DNA of 64,000 bases from Petaurus breviceps papuanus (taxonomy: Eukaryota > Chordata > Mammalia > Diprotodontia > Petauridae): the NCBI GenBank assembly GCA_028583685.1, contig JAMXIF010000032.1, positions 5,813,195 through 5,877,194 on the forward strand. The letters run 5' to 3'. The position numbers and the translations under genes were made by a program. The notes under the pieces are model-generated. The model saw only the letters and a list, made by a program, of their open reading frames with translations. It did no database searches and was not told the origin of the DNA. Numbering within the stretch: the first letter of the stretch is position 1; every line of letters begins with the position of its first letter. Below are positions 10,851-21,785 of the stretch, piece by piece.

Positions 10851-11740
10851 AGCTAAAATTAAAAGGAAAGAAGAAAATCTGGGGAAAATTTTTACAGCAA
10901 ATTTCTCTAATGGTTTCATTTTTCAAATACATAGGAAACTGTTTCAAATTTGTAAAAATAAGAGCCATTCTCCAAATGATAAATTGTCAAAGGATATGAA
11001 TAGACAGTTTTCAAAGAAATCAAAGCTATATCCTATAGTCATATGAAAAAAATGCCCTAAATCACTATTGATTGGAGAAATGCAAATTAATATAATTCTG
11101 AAGTACTACCTCACAGCTTTCAGATTATTTAACATGACAGAAAAGGGAAATGGCACATGCTGGAGAGGATATGGAAAAGTAGGAACACTAATGAACTGTT
11201 GGTGGAATTGCACATGCCCTTTGACCCAACAATGCCCCTACTAGGTCTATATGACAAAGAGATCAAAGAAAAAGGAAAATGACTTATATGTACAAAAATA
11301 TTTATAGCAGCTCTTTTTGTAGTGGCAAACAATTAGAAATTGATAAATATATTGTGGAATGGCTGAACAAGTTGTGGTATATGATTGTGATGGAATACTA
11401 TGGTGATTTAAGAATTGATAAGCAGAATGGTTTCAGAAAACCTGGAAAGGCATATATGTTTTTAAAAATTAATTTATTTTTTGAAAAGGCATATATGAAC
11501 TGATGCAGAATAAAGTAAGTGAACCAGAAAATCCTTGTACACAGTGATATAGCAATATTATAATAACGATCAACTGTGAAAGACTTAGGTACTCTGATCA
11601 ATACAATGATCCAAGACAGTTCCAAAGGACTCTTGATGAAAAATACTATCCACCTCCAGAGAGAGAGAGAACTGATGTGTGAAGTATATTTTTTTCACTT
11701 TCCTTATTTTTCTTGCCTTTTTTTTGGTGGCAATGTGGCT
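10851..11740 (+). mobile_element. L1 3' fragment (ORF2 end and 3' UTR)
   Basis: Decayed translation recalls the ORF2 C-terminus: KDMNRQF, then CWRGYGKVGTLMNCWWNC, then MEYYGDLRI. It is followed by the L1 3' UTR (ACTCTTGATGAAAAATACTATCC). A 40-base duplication repeats AAAGGCATATATG near 11446 and 11487. Truncated at 5' and without a clear A tail. Confidence 0.88.
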
Positions 11741-11744
11741 AAGG

Positions 11745-12299
11745 GTCAACAGAATGGCAACTGGGAATTCTTTTATGAGGGGATATTTGTGAGAGTGAGT
11801 GAATGGGGATGATGGCACAAAGACCAATTTGATGGTGGGTATAGTCACAACAGGAAAGGTGGTGACTCTTTTCCAAGTAAGTCCATGCTGGACCTCCATG
11901 AAGACTTGTGGGAGAAAGGCAGGCCCTAGGGGAGGAGCATGAGTAACTGGAACCAGAAGGGTCAGTCCAGGATAATTGTGCCACATAGCAGCATAGCTCA
12001 GTTAAGGACAGCAAAGCATGGTACTGGAATGGCAGTCATTAAAAGGAGGAAGGATATCTTTGTCTCTTTGTCTCAAATGCCTGAGAAAAAGCCCGTTTTG
12101 TCCTGTGATTATTAGGGTTCTGGCACTCAATATATCACCTGTCTTCCCTTTGGTGGGTTGGAATTTTTGTGCCTCATTGATTAAAGTGATCTACTTATAA
12201 CTCTTCCAAATGACTAGGTTGCATAAAGTGAGATGCTCTCATAAACCATAAACTGTTCAATCTAAACACTCCTGGAGGTGGGTGGCAAAGGGGGAATGC
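11745..12299. other. Unassigned sequence
   Basis: No repeat recognised. A 133-codon minus frame (11585-11986) runs from here back into the L1 3' UTR, has no family resemblance and is rejected as a gene. Confidence 0.45.
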
Positions 12300-12860
12300 T
12301 AGGAATTGCTCTCCTATGGAATCTCCCGCCTACTGAGCTAAATCAGCTCCATTTCCCAGTCTCCCTCAAATTGTTCTGTAATTGGCCAGCAAACCTTGCT
12401 CAGCTGTGTAGGCTGAGTTTCATAGAAGCTATGGGGCTCACCTATCTGCTCATGCCTAATGAGCTAATCAAGTTTAAAGTCATGATTACAACTATTATCA
12501 AAGGAATTAATCATCTGTTCATCCAGTCACAGTAAGCCATGGAAAATAATTAAGAATCAAGCTCTCCTTTATGAATATTCCTTGGTTCCTCGCACAGATT
12601 GACCTGCCTTCTTTAAATTTCACCTGCAGGGGTCACTGAAATGTTGGGATCTAACCCTGAAGTGGGAGGTGGGTGGGGGGAGGAGAAGAACTAGAGAAGC
12701 AGAGAAAGGTGACTGATAACATCCTCGTGGCTTCCTCCATACATGCAGAGAATTACACTAATCAAGAGTCCGTGATTATTACTGTTGTATCATTCCCATT
12801 CCTGATCCAACAGCTTTCACTGGGCTCCTTAGATGCGGTGACTCATATACTGGAGACTTG
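12300..12860. other. Unique AT-rich block, conserved-element-like
   Basis: Repeat-free and rich in homeodomain-type TAAT cores (CTAATGAGCTAATCAAG, GGAATTAATCATC) beside GATTA words. The texture is that of vertebrate noncoding enhancers, but conservation cannot be seen from one sequence. Confidence 0.35.
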
Positions 12861-13500
12861 AGAGGATTTGGGAACTGGAATAGATTAGTAAAATAGGCAG
12901 GGAGTAGTACAATACTTGGTTCTCTTCAAACCTTGTCCTTATGTCTAAGATGTCGATCCTATGGCAACTATGTCTTGTATACTTCAAGGTAGCTGGGAGA
13001 ATCAACTCAGCACAAAATATGTGGAATAAATAGTTGAAAATATATGCAATGCCACATTACCTCATTAGCATGCTGTTGGGCTCAGAGAATGAATAGTAGT
13101 AGAGGAAGAAAAGGTGACTCATTGGAACTGTGTTCAGACATCGTTTTTTTTTTCCTCCAGAACTCCTTTCCCTCAGCTTTATGAACCTGTTTCTCTTTTT
13201 AAATATTTTGATAATTATTTCAAAACAACTGGTTTCCTTTGTAATCTCATGTCCTTTATTTTATGTATTTATAAACATTGTACTGAGAAAGATCTATAGG
13301 TTTCATTGGACCTCCAAAGGTGTCCAGAACACACAAAATGGTTCAATACTCCTGGGTTAGTTGGTTAGTAGAGGGAGTGATGCATAGTTTTTTCTTCCTT
13401 TCACTTTCAAAGTTATCTTTTTAAAAAAAATTATTTTATTTTTAATTTATGGAATAAACAGGCTTTTTGTCAGGGTACAGTGGAGAATTTATCATATATT
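12861..13500. other. Unassigned sequence
   Basis: Nothing recognised apart from A/T-rich runs near 13420. Confidence 0.4.
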
Positions 13501-13504
13501 AGAA

Positions 13505-13748
13505 ATGGTCATAGGATCATAGATTTAAGGTTGGAAGAAACCTTAGAGATCATTGAATCTACTCCTTTCCCCTCAACCTCCCCTCCCCCCATTTTACCGA
13601 TTAGGAAATTTCATTATGGAGAGGTTAAGAGGTCAAGGGACTTGCTCAGAGTCACATGGCTAGTGAGTATCAGAGGTGAGATGAAATTTGGACCCAAGCC
13701 TTCCTAATTTCAAGATCACTGCTCTATCAATATCACAATGCTGTCTTT
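13505..13748 (-). mobile_element. MIR3/THER-type CORE-SINE
   Basis: Nearly full length: CATAGATTTAAGGTTGGAAG tail, AGTCACATGGCTAGTGAGTATCAGAGG core and a reversed tRNA-side end near CACTGCTCTATCAATATCAC. Confidence 0.8.
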
Positions 13749-13926
13749 TGTATTGGCAGGTCCCTAGTGGTGAGTACTATTTGATTTGTGACTTCAGGAA
13801 AGAAGTTCTTTTGTATTTCTTGCTGAGGTTTTCTGATTCCCCTGAGAATGAAGTCTACATGAGAAGAGCCTAATTTGTTATTTCATTGAACCAAAGGAGT
13901 TGATCTACTCTAGGAATGGATTTTCT

Positions 13927-14229
13927 CTGGAAAGACTTATATGAACTGATGTTGAGTGAAGTGAGCAGAACCAAGAGAACATTGTACACAGTAACAACCA
14001 CAGTGTGTGATGACGGATTTTGATAGACTTAGCTCTTCTCAGCAATTCAAGGACCTAAAATAATTCCAAAGGACTCATGATGGAAAATGCCATCCACATC
14101 CAGAGAAAGAACTATGGAGTCTGAATACAGAATGAAGACTATTTTCTTTTTTTTTTTCTTTGTCATGGTTTCTCCCATTTGTTTTAATTCTTCTATGTAC
14201 ATGACTAATGTGACAATTAAAAAAAAAAG
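13927..14229 (+). mobile_element. L1 3' UTR fragment
   Basis: Starts AAAGACTTATATGAACTGATG, continues GTGAAGTGAGCAGAACCAAG and ends in an A-run at 14219-14228. A 5'-truncated insertion retaining the last codons of ORF2 and the 3' UTR. Confidence 0.88.
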
Positions 14230-14239
14230 TAATGAGTTT

Positions 14240-14590
14240 TCAACTCTCTATCTAAAACCCAGCTCAATTTCCATCTTCTTCATAAAAAACCTTTCCTTAC
14301 TACCTTAGTCTATATTGATTTCTTTCTTTCCTGGACTTCTATGGTCTTACTGTTTATATTATATACTCTCATAAAATTTCTATTTTTGCTGCTTGAATGT
14401 TCTAGTTCTTGAGCCATTATTTAGCCTTTTATGTGTCGGACTTGTCTTCACTATTAGAGTTTAAGCTCTATGAAGGCATCCTGTGTATTATATTTGTTTG
14501 TCATCTTTGTACCCTAGCATAGGACTGGGCACTTAGTAATTACTCAATACTTGAGTCAATTACTCAATAATTCAAGTCAATACTTGAATG
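14240..14590 (+). mobile_element. L2 3' end
   Basis: AAACCCAGCTCAATTTCCATC ('paqlkChL'), AGAGTTTAAGCTC and the distal GAATGAATGAATGAG tail. Confidence 0.75.
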
Positions 14591-15318
14591 AATGAATGAG
14601 CTTCAGCAGCCTCTGTCTTCAACTTTTAATGCCATCTCGCTTCATATAGGAGACTTAAAACATTATTGGACCTGTAGTTATCCTGCTAGGAAGGATCGAA
14701 GCAAAGAAGCAATCTCCTGGTCACTAGATGCTTTGGTAGGGAGCACATGATGGGATCTGATAGTAACTATAAATTGTCCCATTAACAGGCAAGACAGCAG
14801 TATTAGGATTGTGCTTTCTGTGCCCCATTTGTCTCCTTTTCAGCATGTTTCCTCACCTTGCTGACACATGGGAGCTGGCCCCACATGCCAGCACATCCTT
14901 CTTTCTATGGTGATGACTTAGGCACTAATATATAAATTGATTTTCCACCTGGTCTCTGTGCATAGAATATCATAGTCAGGCTGGAACCCAGCCAGGAGAG
15001 TCTATCTAGAAGTAGGTATGGCAATTGGCCAAGGGAAAGTGTGACCTGTGAGGATCACTTTAGTTGATACGATACCTTTAGACATTAAGAACAGCTTTGG
15101 ATCCTCTTATTATATTCTATCATGCTATCTGATTATCTGTGAAACAATTAGATTGGCATATAATGAATGCTGCTACATATAACACTGTCTTGTACTTTGA
15201 TTACTTCATACATATTAGTCACATCTCTCTATCAAGATGCTTTTGAGTTCTTAGACTGGGATTTACACTACCAAATCTACCCAGTATCTGGCATGGTTAA
15301 TTATTAGTGAATCCTATA
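14591..15318. other. Unassigned sequence
   Basis: About 730 bases without a recognised repeat or frame. Possibly unique sequence. Confidence 0.45.
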
Positions 15319-15319
15319 A

Positions 15320-15500
15320 TTATTACAGGATCATAAAATGCTAAATCTGGAAAGGACTTTAAGGATCACTCAGTTTCACTCTCCTCATTTTCAGTTAAGG
15401 AAACTGAAATCCTGAAAAAGTAAGTGTCAGAGACAAGATTCCAGCCTAAGTCTTCTGATGCTGATTTCAGGGTTTTCTTCTACTATAACTGCATTGCTTT
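15320..15500 (-). mobile_element. MIR3/THER-type CORE-SINE
   Basis: ATCATAAAATGCTAAATCTGG tail, GGAAACTGAAATCCTG core, then decay. Confidence 0.65.
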
Positions 15501-15589
15501 TTCAGTTAAGGCTTTATTAAGGCAAAGGCTCACCAAATATGGGAACTCCCAGAAAAAGAAAGTTTCCCTACAAATGAAGATGAGAACTC

Positions 15590-15685
15590 CCTAGGGTACT
15601 GAAAGTTTGTGACTTGCCCAGGGTCACACATCCAGTATATGTCAGAGGTGGGATTGAACTCAGATCTTTCTGGTTCTGAGGGAAA
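15590..15685 (-). mobile_element. tRNA/CORE-SINE fragment
   Basis: TGACTTGCCCAGGGTCACACA followed by GATTGAACTCAGATC, the reversed core and tRNA junction. Confidence 0.7.
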
Positions 15686-15697
15686 CTCTTTATAGGT

Positions 15698-15740
15698 ATA
15701 TATAAAATACATGCATGCATACACACACATATATAGTACA
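15698..15740. repeat. TA/CA-rich microsatellite
   Basis: Short alternating TATA, CATGCATG and CACACA run. Confidence 0.7.
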
Positions 15741-16285
15741 TCAAAGTGAACTGTTACTTTGATGACTGATTCCATTTGGGCTTCAAGTGGCTTTCAGAAA
15801 GAGAGAGGGAGAGAGACAGAACACAGTAAAGAGAGGGGAAAGTAAAAAAGGCAATAAAGGGAGGGGAAAGTCAGTAGTTCCAGAGTTCTAAACAGACAAA
15901 TGAGGATGGTTACAGTCTGTTGTACAGGTCCTGCCTCTCACTGCCAATTGTTGCCTCAGCAGTATGCCAACAGCAGCATTAGCCCTCAGACCTGGAAGCT
16001 CCTTTTGTCTCTCTTGGACTCACCACTGAGAAGCTGTTGATGACCACTCAACTTCCACTGGTTTGGAGGATTGTGATAAGGAGGGAAGGATTGTCATTCC
16101 CAGCCCCCTTGCCTCTACACACCATATTGGATATCTCTCTTTCTCTGAGACATCTGATGACTATATCACAGTCATTCCTCTGTGGCTATTTTCCCTTCCC
16201 TTTCCCTCAAAAAAAGGAAGTTTGATCTGTCAATCATAGTTTGCTCTTTTTTTTAACATACAAATATGTATTTTCCCTTTAATTT
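15741..16285. other. Unassigned sequence with GA-rich patch
   Basis: A GAGAGA-rich stretch at about 15797-15880 and otherwise nothing recognised. Confidence 0.45.
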
Positions 16286-16289
16286 TAAA

Positions 16290-16530
16290 TACTAACAGCT
16301 AGCATCTATATGGCACTTTAAGGTGCACAAAGTGTTTTACTTATATTGTCATATTTTGAATGAGGCAGGTACTATTGTTAATACCCATTCTATAGATTTA
16401 AAAAAACTGAATTTGAGAGAGGTTGATTTGCTCAGGGTTAAGCAGCTTATAAATGTTTGAGGCTAGATTTGAATTTAACTCAACTCCAAGTCAAAACTCT
16501 ATCCATTATGCCACCCAGGTCCTGGGCATG
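16290..16530 (-). mobile_element. MIR-family CORE-SINE
   Basis: L2-like tail (AGCATCTATATGGCACTTTAAGG), reversed core and a reversed tRNA-side end TCTATCCATTATGCCACCCAGG. Confidence 0.75.
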
Positions 16531-16869
16531 TTATGAAGCTTTAGAGAATACACAAAAAAATTTGGGAGATTGGAAACTTGGAAGGGGAAAAGGGAACTGA
16601 AAGAGGAAGTATCAGAAATTAAATACAAAATTGATTTAATCATACCAAATTTAGGAAACATAGGAATTGTGAGCTTAGTGGTTTGTTCTAACAAGCTACA
16701 TTTTCCTTTATTTAAAATCTATAGACAGTTCTTGAGCAAGACATCTTCTTCTCTATTCAGTGATCTTAGCTTAAGTTGGTGGTAGATTCTCTCTTCCTCT
16801 AACATTTTCAAGCCTATTCCCACAGGTATTTTCAGAGATGACAAGGTGAACCCAAGTCCCTATTTTGAG

Positions 16870-16990
16870 TAGGATGTGGTGAAAAGAGCACTAAATTGGT
16901 TATCTGGGAGAACTGGATTTGAGTCTTGACTCTTCAAATTACTCCTTGTATGATCTTTAGCAATTTCTTCCTTTTATAAAACAGAGGAGA
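16870..16990 (+). mobile_element. MIR
   Basis: GTGGTGAAAAGAGCACTAAA.. ACTGGATTTGAGTC.. TATGATCTTTAGCAA: tRNA-like head then core, diverged. Confidence 0.65.
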
Positions 16991-17040
16991 GTTAGAGAAC
17001 AATGTCCCTGGAAACACTGTCATTGTTTGGTTGTTTTTCT

Positions 17041-17285
17041 CTCTTTTTAATTTTTTTTTAGTTTACATCATTCATTTCCACAAGATTTTGAGTTACAAAT
17101 TTTCTCCCCATTTTTCTCCTACCCACCACCCCAAAACAGCGATCCCACTGACTATCCCCTCCTCCAATCTGCTCTTTCCCATATCTTTCCCCCATCCCCC
17201 CTCCAACTTTCCAGTAGGACATGGTGGATCTCTATGCCCCAGTGACTGCATATCTTATTTCCCAGTTACATGTAAAAGAATAATA
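17041..17285 (-). mobile_element. L1/HAL1 3' UTR-like fragment
   Basis: Reads TAGTTTACATCATTCATTTCC then ATTTTGAGTTACAAATTTTC, a common 3' UTR variant, ahead of a second 3' UTR beginning near 17290. Either a duplicated tail or a separate truncated copy. Confidence 0.55.
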
Positions 17286-17303
17286 ATAATAATATATATT
17301 TTT
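17281..17303. repeat. (AAT)n microsatellite
   Basis: AATAATAATAATAAT then TATATA, just outside the 3' end of the HAL1; likely grown from an A-rich tail region. Confidence 0.7.
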
Positions 17304-19797
17304 AAACATTTGATTTTAAAACTTTGAATTCCAGATTTTTTCCCTTTCTCCCTTGTCACCTACCCTTACTGGGAAGACAAGCAATTCAATATAGGTTGTA
17401 CATGCGTAGCTATGCAAAATATTTCCATAATGGATATGTTGTGAAAGACTGACCATGTTTCCCTCCATCCTATCCTACTTGGTCTATTCTCTACTTTGAT
17501 CCTGTCCTTTTTCAAAAGTGGGTGCTTCCAACTTCTCCCCCCTTCCCCATGCTGCCCTCTCTTCCATCATCCCCCCTCTGATTCCCTTCCTCCCTACTCT
17601 CCTGTAGGGTGAGATACCCTATATAGTGTGTATGTCATTAACTCCATAAGCCAAATTCAATGAGAATAAGGTTGACTCATTCCCTTTTGCCTTCCTGTTC
17701 TTCCCCTGCATTGTAACAGTTTTCCCTTATCTCTTCTATGTGAGATATTTACCCCATTTTGTCTCTCCCCATCTCCTCTCATTATATTCCTCTCTCACCT
17801 CTTGATTTCACCTTTTAAGTATCATCCCTTCCTATTAAATTGGTCCTATGCCTTCTGTCTATGTATACCTGTACACATATGTATACACACTCCATATGCA
17901 TTCATTCACCCATATAACTCCTATATAGACATATATATGTATTTGTAAATAGTTCAACTTTGATAAGTTCCTTATGATTTCTTTTCCTTGTTTACCTTCT
18001 CATGCTTCTCTTGCTTCTTGTATCTGAGTGTTATATTTTCTATTCAACTCTGTTTTTTTCATCATGAATGCTTGAAAGTCCTCTATTCCCTTGAATGACC
18101 ATATTTTCCCCTGAAACATGATACTCAGTTTTGCTGGGTAGGTGATCCTTGGTTTTAATCCCAGCTCCTTTGCCCTCCGGAATATCATATTCCAAGCCCT
18201 TTGATCCCTCAGTATAGAAGCTGTCAGATCCTGTGTTATCCTGATTGTGTTTCCACAATTTTCAAATTTTTTCTTCTTGGCTACTTGTAATATTTTCTAC
18301 TTGATCTGGGAACTCTGGAACCTGGCTATAATATTCCTAGGAGTTTTCTTTTTGGGATCTTTTTCAGGAGGTGATCAGTGGATTTTTTCAATCTCTATTT
18401 TGCCCTCTGGTTCTAAAACATCAGGGCAATTTTCCTTGAGAATTTCTTGAAGGATGATGTCTAGGTTCTTTTTTTGATTATGGCTTTCAGGTAGTCCAAT
18501 AATTTTTAAATGATCTCTGCTGGATCTATTTTCCAGGTCAGTGTTTTTTTTTTCAGTGAGCTATTTCACATTGCCTTCTATTTTTTCATTTGTTTTAATC
18601 TGTTTTATAGTATCTTGATTTCTCATAAAGTCACTAGCTTCCATTTGCTCCAATCTAATTCTGAAGGAATGATTCTCTTCAGTGAGCTTTTGAGATTCTT
18701 TTTCCATCTGGCAAATTTGGCTTTTTAAGGCATTGTTCTCCTCATTGTCTTTTTGAGCCTCTTTTGCCATTTTAGTTAGTCTATTTTTAAGGTGTTATTT
18801 TCTTCATTCAGATTGTTGACTCTCATTTCATAATTTTCTTGCATCGTTCTCATTTCTCTCCCCAATTTCTCCTCCACTTCTCTTATTTGGTTTTCAAAAT
18901 CCTTTTTAAGCTCCTCTATGGCCTGTAACAGCTCACATTTTTCATATTGGTGTAGGAATTCTGACTTTGCTGTCTTCCTCCTATTACATGCATTGATCCT
19001 TTTTGTGCCCCAAATAGGAGTCTAATGTTGGATTTCTGTGCTTGTTTTGCTTCCTTTGTTTGCTCATGTTGCCAGTCAATTATTTGACTTTTGAGCCTTT
19101 CACCACAGTAGAACTCTGCTACCAGACAGGGGAGCTTTGTCCCAAAATGCTGGGGTTTTCTCAGCTGCTGGAGCTATTAGTTGGGTGCCCTCTCTGAAGC
19201 CTCCACACACTCTGGCAAACTGGTCACACACCCCAGGACCTCCACCCTAGACAGAAACCCAGATCCAAGAAGGTTAAATCAAGAGTGACTACCCTTCAGG
19301 CTGGTGGCTTGGTCCCCCTACAATCTGCAGGCCAGGAACTGAAGCAGCCATGTGGAGGTGGCTGCACAGCTGCCACACCTCAGCCACTTCTCCCTCCATG
19401 GGATAAAGGTTGGACTGCACTCCCAAACTCCCGGATCCCAAAGTCCACACTGCACTGACCTTTCACTTTGTCCTTAGCATCTATGGGTTGATAATTCTGG
19501 AAACCACTACAATTACTGGTGATCTGAAGTCCCTTCAGCCGATGGCTGCTCAGGCTGTCATGAGGCTAAAACCTCTGGCTCATGTGGGGCTGTGCTTGGC
19601 TCCCAGAGCACTGTCCTGGCCTCTTCCTGCCAGCCTTCTGGGCTGTCTTCAGTGGGAAGTTAGCTTCTCTCTCTCACTTTGTGGATTCTGTAGCTCCAAA
19701 GTTTGTTTAGAGCCATTTTTTACATGAATTGGAGGAGGTGGGAGTAGGAGCCACAAGGAAGTCCTGTTTCTACTCCTCCATCTTGACTCCGCCCCTC
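17290..19797 (-). mobile_element. Near full-length HAL1 (half-L1)
   Basis: Read on the minus strand, it starts at 19797 with GGGGCGGAGTCAAGATGGAGG, the usual marsupial L1-type 5' end, then a GC-richer 5' UTR to about 18990. ORF1 follows (18980-17960): a coiled-coil part with NEENNALKSQI and EKESQKLTEENHSF, then the RNA-binding C-terminal domain MIFRRAKELGLKPRITYPAKL. The frame is broken between the two parts. A spacer leads directly to the 3' UTR (17455-17290) with no ORF2 endonuclease or reverse transcriptase, which is the HAL1 arrangement. HAL1s are mobilised by L1 enzymes. A CATTGTT word occurs at both outer edges (17021 and 19798), a weak duplication candidate. Confidence 0.82.
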
Positions 19798-19802
19798 CAT
19801 TG

Positions 19803-20074
19803 TTGTTTGTTGTTCAGTCATTCAATCATGTCACATTCTTTGTAACCCCTTGGACCACAGCACACTAGCCCCTTATATTCTCTCTTATCTCCATAAATCT
19901 GTTCAAGCTCATGTTCACTGTTTCCATAACTATCTATCCATCTTATCCTCTAATATCCCCTTTACCATTTTCCTTCAATCTTTCCCACAACAGCAGGTTC
20001 TTTTCCAAAGTTTCCTGTCTTCTCAATATGCAGTCAAAATATTTAGGTTTCAGATTTAGTATTTGTCCTTCCAG
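19803..20074 (-). mobile_element. BovB (RTE) LINE 3' part
   Basis: Follows the BovB 3' sequence in reverse: GTTGTTCAGTCATTCAATCATG, GGACCACAGCACACTAGCC, AATCTTTCCCACAACAGCAGG, GGTTTCAGATTTAGTATTTGTCC. BovB is a known horizontally transferred RTE-clade LINE. This copy keeps only the 3' portion and starts five bases from the HAL1. Confidence 0.82.
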
Positions 20075-20149
20075 TGAATAGCCTGATTCTATTTGTATCC
20101 CTAGGGCTTAGCACTATGCCTGACACATAGTAAGTGCTTAATAAATGCT
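20075..20149 (+). mobile_element. L2 3' end, left arm of a palindrome
   Basis: TTTGTATCCCTAGGGCTTAGC.. CTGACACATAGTAAGTGC.. AATAAATGCT: the L2 terminus in plus orientation. Confidence 0.75.
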
Positions 20150-20151
20150 CT

Positions 20152-20194
20152 AGCAATCACTAAGCATTTATTAGTTACCTACTATGTGTCAGAT
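20152..20194 (-). mobile_element. L2 3' end, right arm of a palindrome
   Basis: AAGCATTTATTAGTTACC then ACTATGTGTCAG: the same L2 terminus inverted, tail to tail with the previous copy and only about 12 bases away. Confidence 0.75.
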
Positions 20195-21282
20195 CTACAA
20201 ATCTACAGATCAGACCAAGGTCTTTGACACAGTAAGTCGTGATGGCTTATGGAAAAGTATGTCAAAATTTGTTTGCTGGAGAAGTTCATCAGCATTGTAC
20301 ATCAATTTCATGGCAGCATGCTTGCCTGGGTTCTAGATAATGGACATAATGCTCTCATGCCTTCACAATCACCAATGGAGTGAAACAAGACTGTATGCTT
20401 GCTCCCATGCTTTTTAGCACCATGTTTTCAGCCACGTTGTCAAATACTTTCAATGAGGATGAGCACAGCATCAAGGTCAGCTACCACACTGATGGTAAAA
20501 TTTTCAATTTGAAAAGACTACAAGCCAAGACCAAAGTGGAGAGAGTGTTGGTGCATGATTTTTTGTTTGCATATGATGGTGCACGCAATGCAGCCTCTGA
20601 AGCTGAGATGCAACAAAGTATGGATCAATTCTCTGCTGCTCGTGCTAATTTTGGCCTAACAATTAACACCGAGAAAACACAGGAGCTCCATCAGCCACCA
20701 CTACATCATCCATATGTGGAACCATCGGCTATGGCAAATGCAGAAGTTTTGAATGCTGTGGGATAAGTTCACCTACATTGGTAGTGTACATCCAGGGATG
20801 CTCACATTGATAATGACGTTGATGCACACACATTGAGAGCACAAGTTACATGGGCTGATCATGATGTTCAAATGTAAAACATATGCTTGCCAAAAAGACT
20901 ATTTTATAGAGAACTCACACAGAGCAAATGTTCACATGGTGGGCAGAGGAAGTGAAACAAGGACACTCTCAAGGTCTCTCTCAAGAACTTTGGAATTGAT
21001 TGTGTAACATGGGAGACACTGGCACAGGACTGCTCAGCATGGCGTGCCCACATCAGAGAAGGCACTATGCTCTATGAGCAAAGCAGAAATGAGACAGCTC
21101 AGAGGAAACGCAGGATGTACAAATTTGGAGATTTCACCCCAAATGTTCACATGGACTAATCATGCCTGGCCTGTGGTAGAGCATTCCAAGCTCATATTGA
21201 TCTGATTAGCCACATTTGGGCACATTGAAACTTGACTTTAGTGTGATGTCGTTCTCTTTGAGAACGAAGAACAACAACCAAC
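20195..21282 (+). mobile_element. Non-LTR reverse transcriptase fragment with C-terminal CCHH
   Basis: The decayed ORF begins FDTVSRDGLWKSMSKF, continues as an open stretch 20380-20766 (KQDCMLAPMLFSTMFSA, then QAKTKVERVLVHDFLFAYDGA, where the catalytic FADD motif reads FAYD, then LTINTEKTQELHQP). It ends with a zinc-knuckle-like CLACGRAFQAHIDLISHIWAH and the tail GATGTCGTTCTCTTTGAGAACG. This matches a LINE family seen in many vertebrates whose proteins end CPxCGRxFxxxIGLxSH. I would place it near RTE or L2 but do not name it. The palm-to-finger section after 20830 is partly deleted, and several stops make it non-functional. Confidence 0.8.
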
Positions 21283-21372
21283 CATGTATGAAGCATTCTG
21301 CTAAGGTGCTGGGTGTACAAAAAAGAGGCAAAAAGCAATCTCTGCCCTCAAGGAGCTTATTTTTGTCTATTT
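21283..21372 (-). mobile_element. L2 3' end
   Basis: GCTAAGGTGCTGGGTGTAC and TGCCCTCAAGGAGCTTATT are the reversed L2 terminus. Confidence 0.7.
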
Positions 21373-21420
21373 ATCATCTATATGCTGTCTATCTATGTAT
21401 CTATCTAGTTATCATCTTAT
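21373..21420. repeat. (ATCT)n-like microsatellite
   Basis: Imperfect TATC/ATCT units. Confidence 0.6.
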
Positions 21421-21785
21421 GTTAAATACCTCCAGCCCCCAAACACTGTTATATATTGTAAAGACTAAACACTGCCACCTGGCATTACTTCATAACCTGG
21501 GTCTTCTCACCTCTTCTCACTCAACAGAATGCATCTATTCTGTTTCCTTTTCCCTTGCAGGTAGTTGTGACACTGGAAAGCAGTCCGATAATAACATAAT
21601 CTCTGACAAGGTACTAATGACTATTAACTTAATCTATTACCTCTCCATGGAGCATTTACACACTGACAAAAGATGTTTGTCAAAACTAAGTTTTGTGTTA
21701 TAAGATGGGGAATCTAATGGTAGAATTCCAGGTACTGTTGTAAGCTGCTGAAAATACAAAGATAAGACACAGACAACACTTTTTG
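21421..21785. other. Unassigned sequence
   Basis: A 102-codon plus frame (21395-21703) has no recognisable domain and spans the microsatellite edge; I do not call it a gene. Confidence 0.4.

Noticed and set aside
11585-11986. 133-codon minus frame
   Set aside because: It begins in unique DNA and runs antisense through an L1 3' UTR. No family resemblance.
13130-13360. Hydrophobic 76-codon frame resembling a membrane protein
   Set aside because: Hydrophobicity reflects T-rich sequence; the overlapping second frame is equally open.
20380-20766. 128-codon frame as a host gene
   Set aside because: It is the reverse transcriptase palm of a decayed LINE with an altered catalytic motif.
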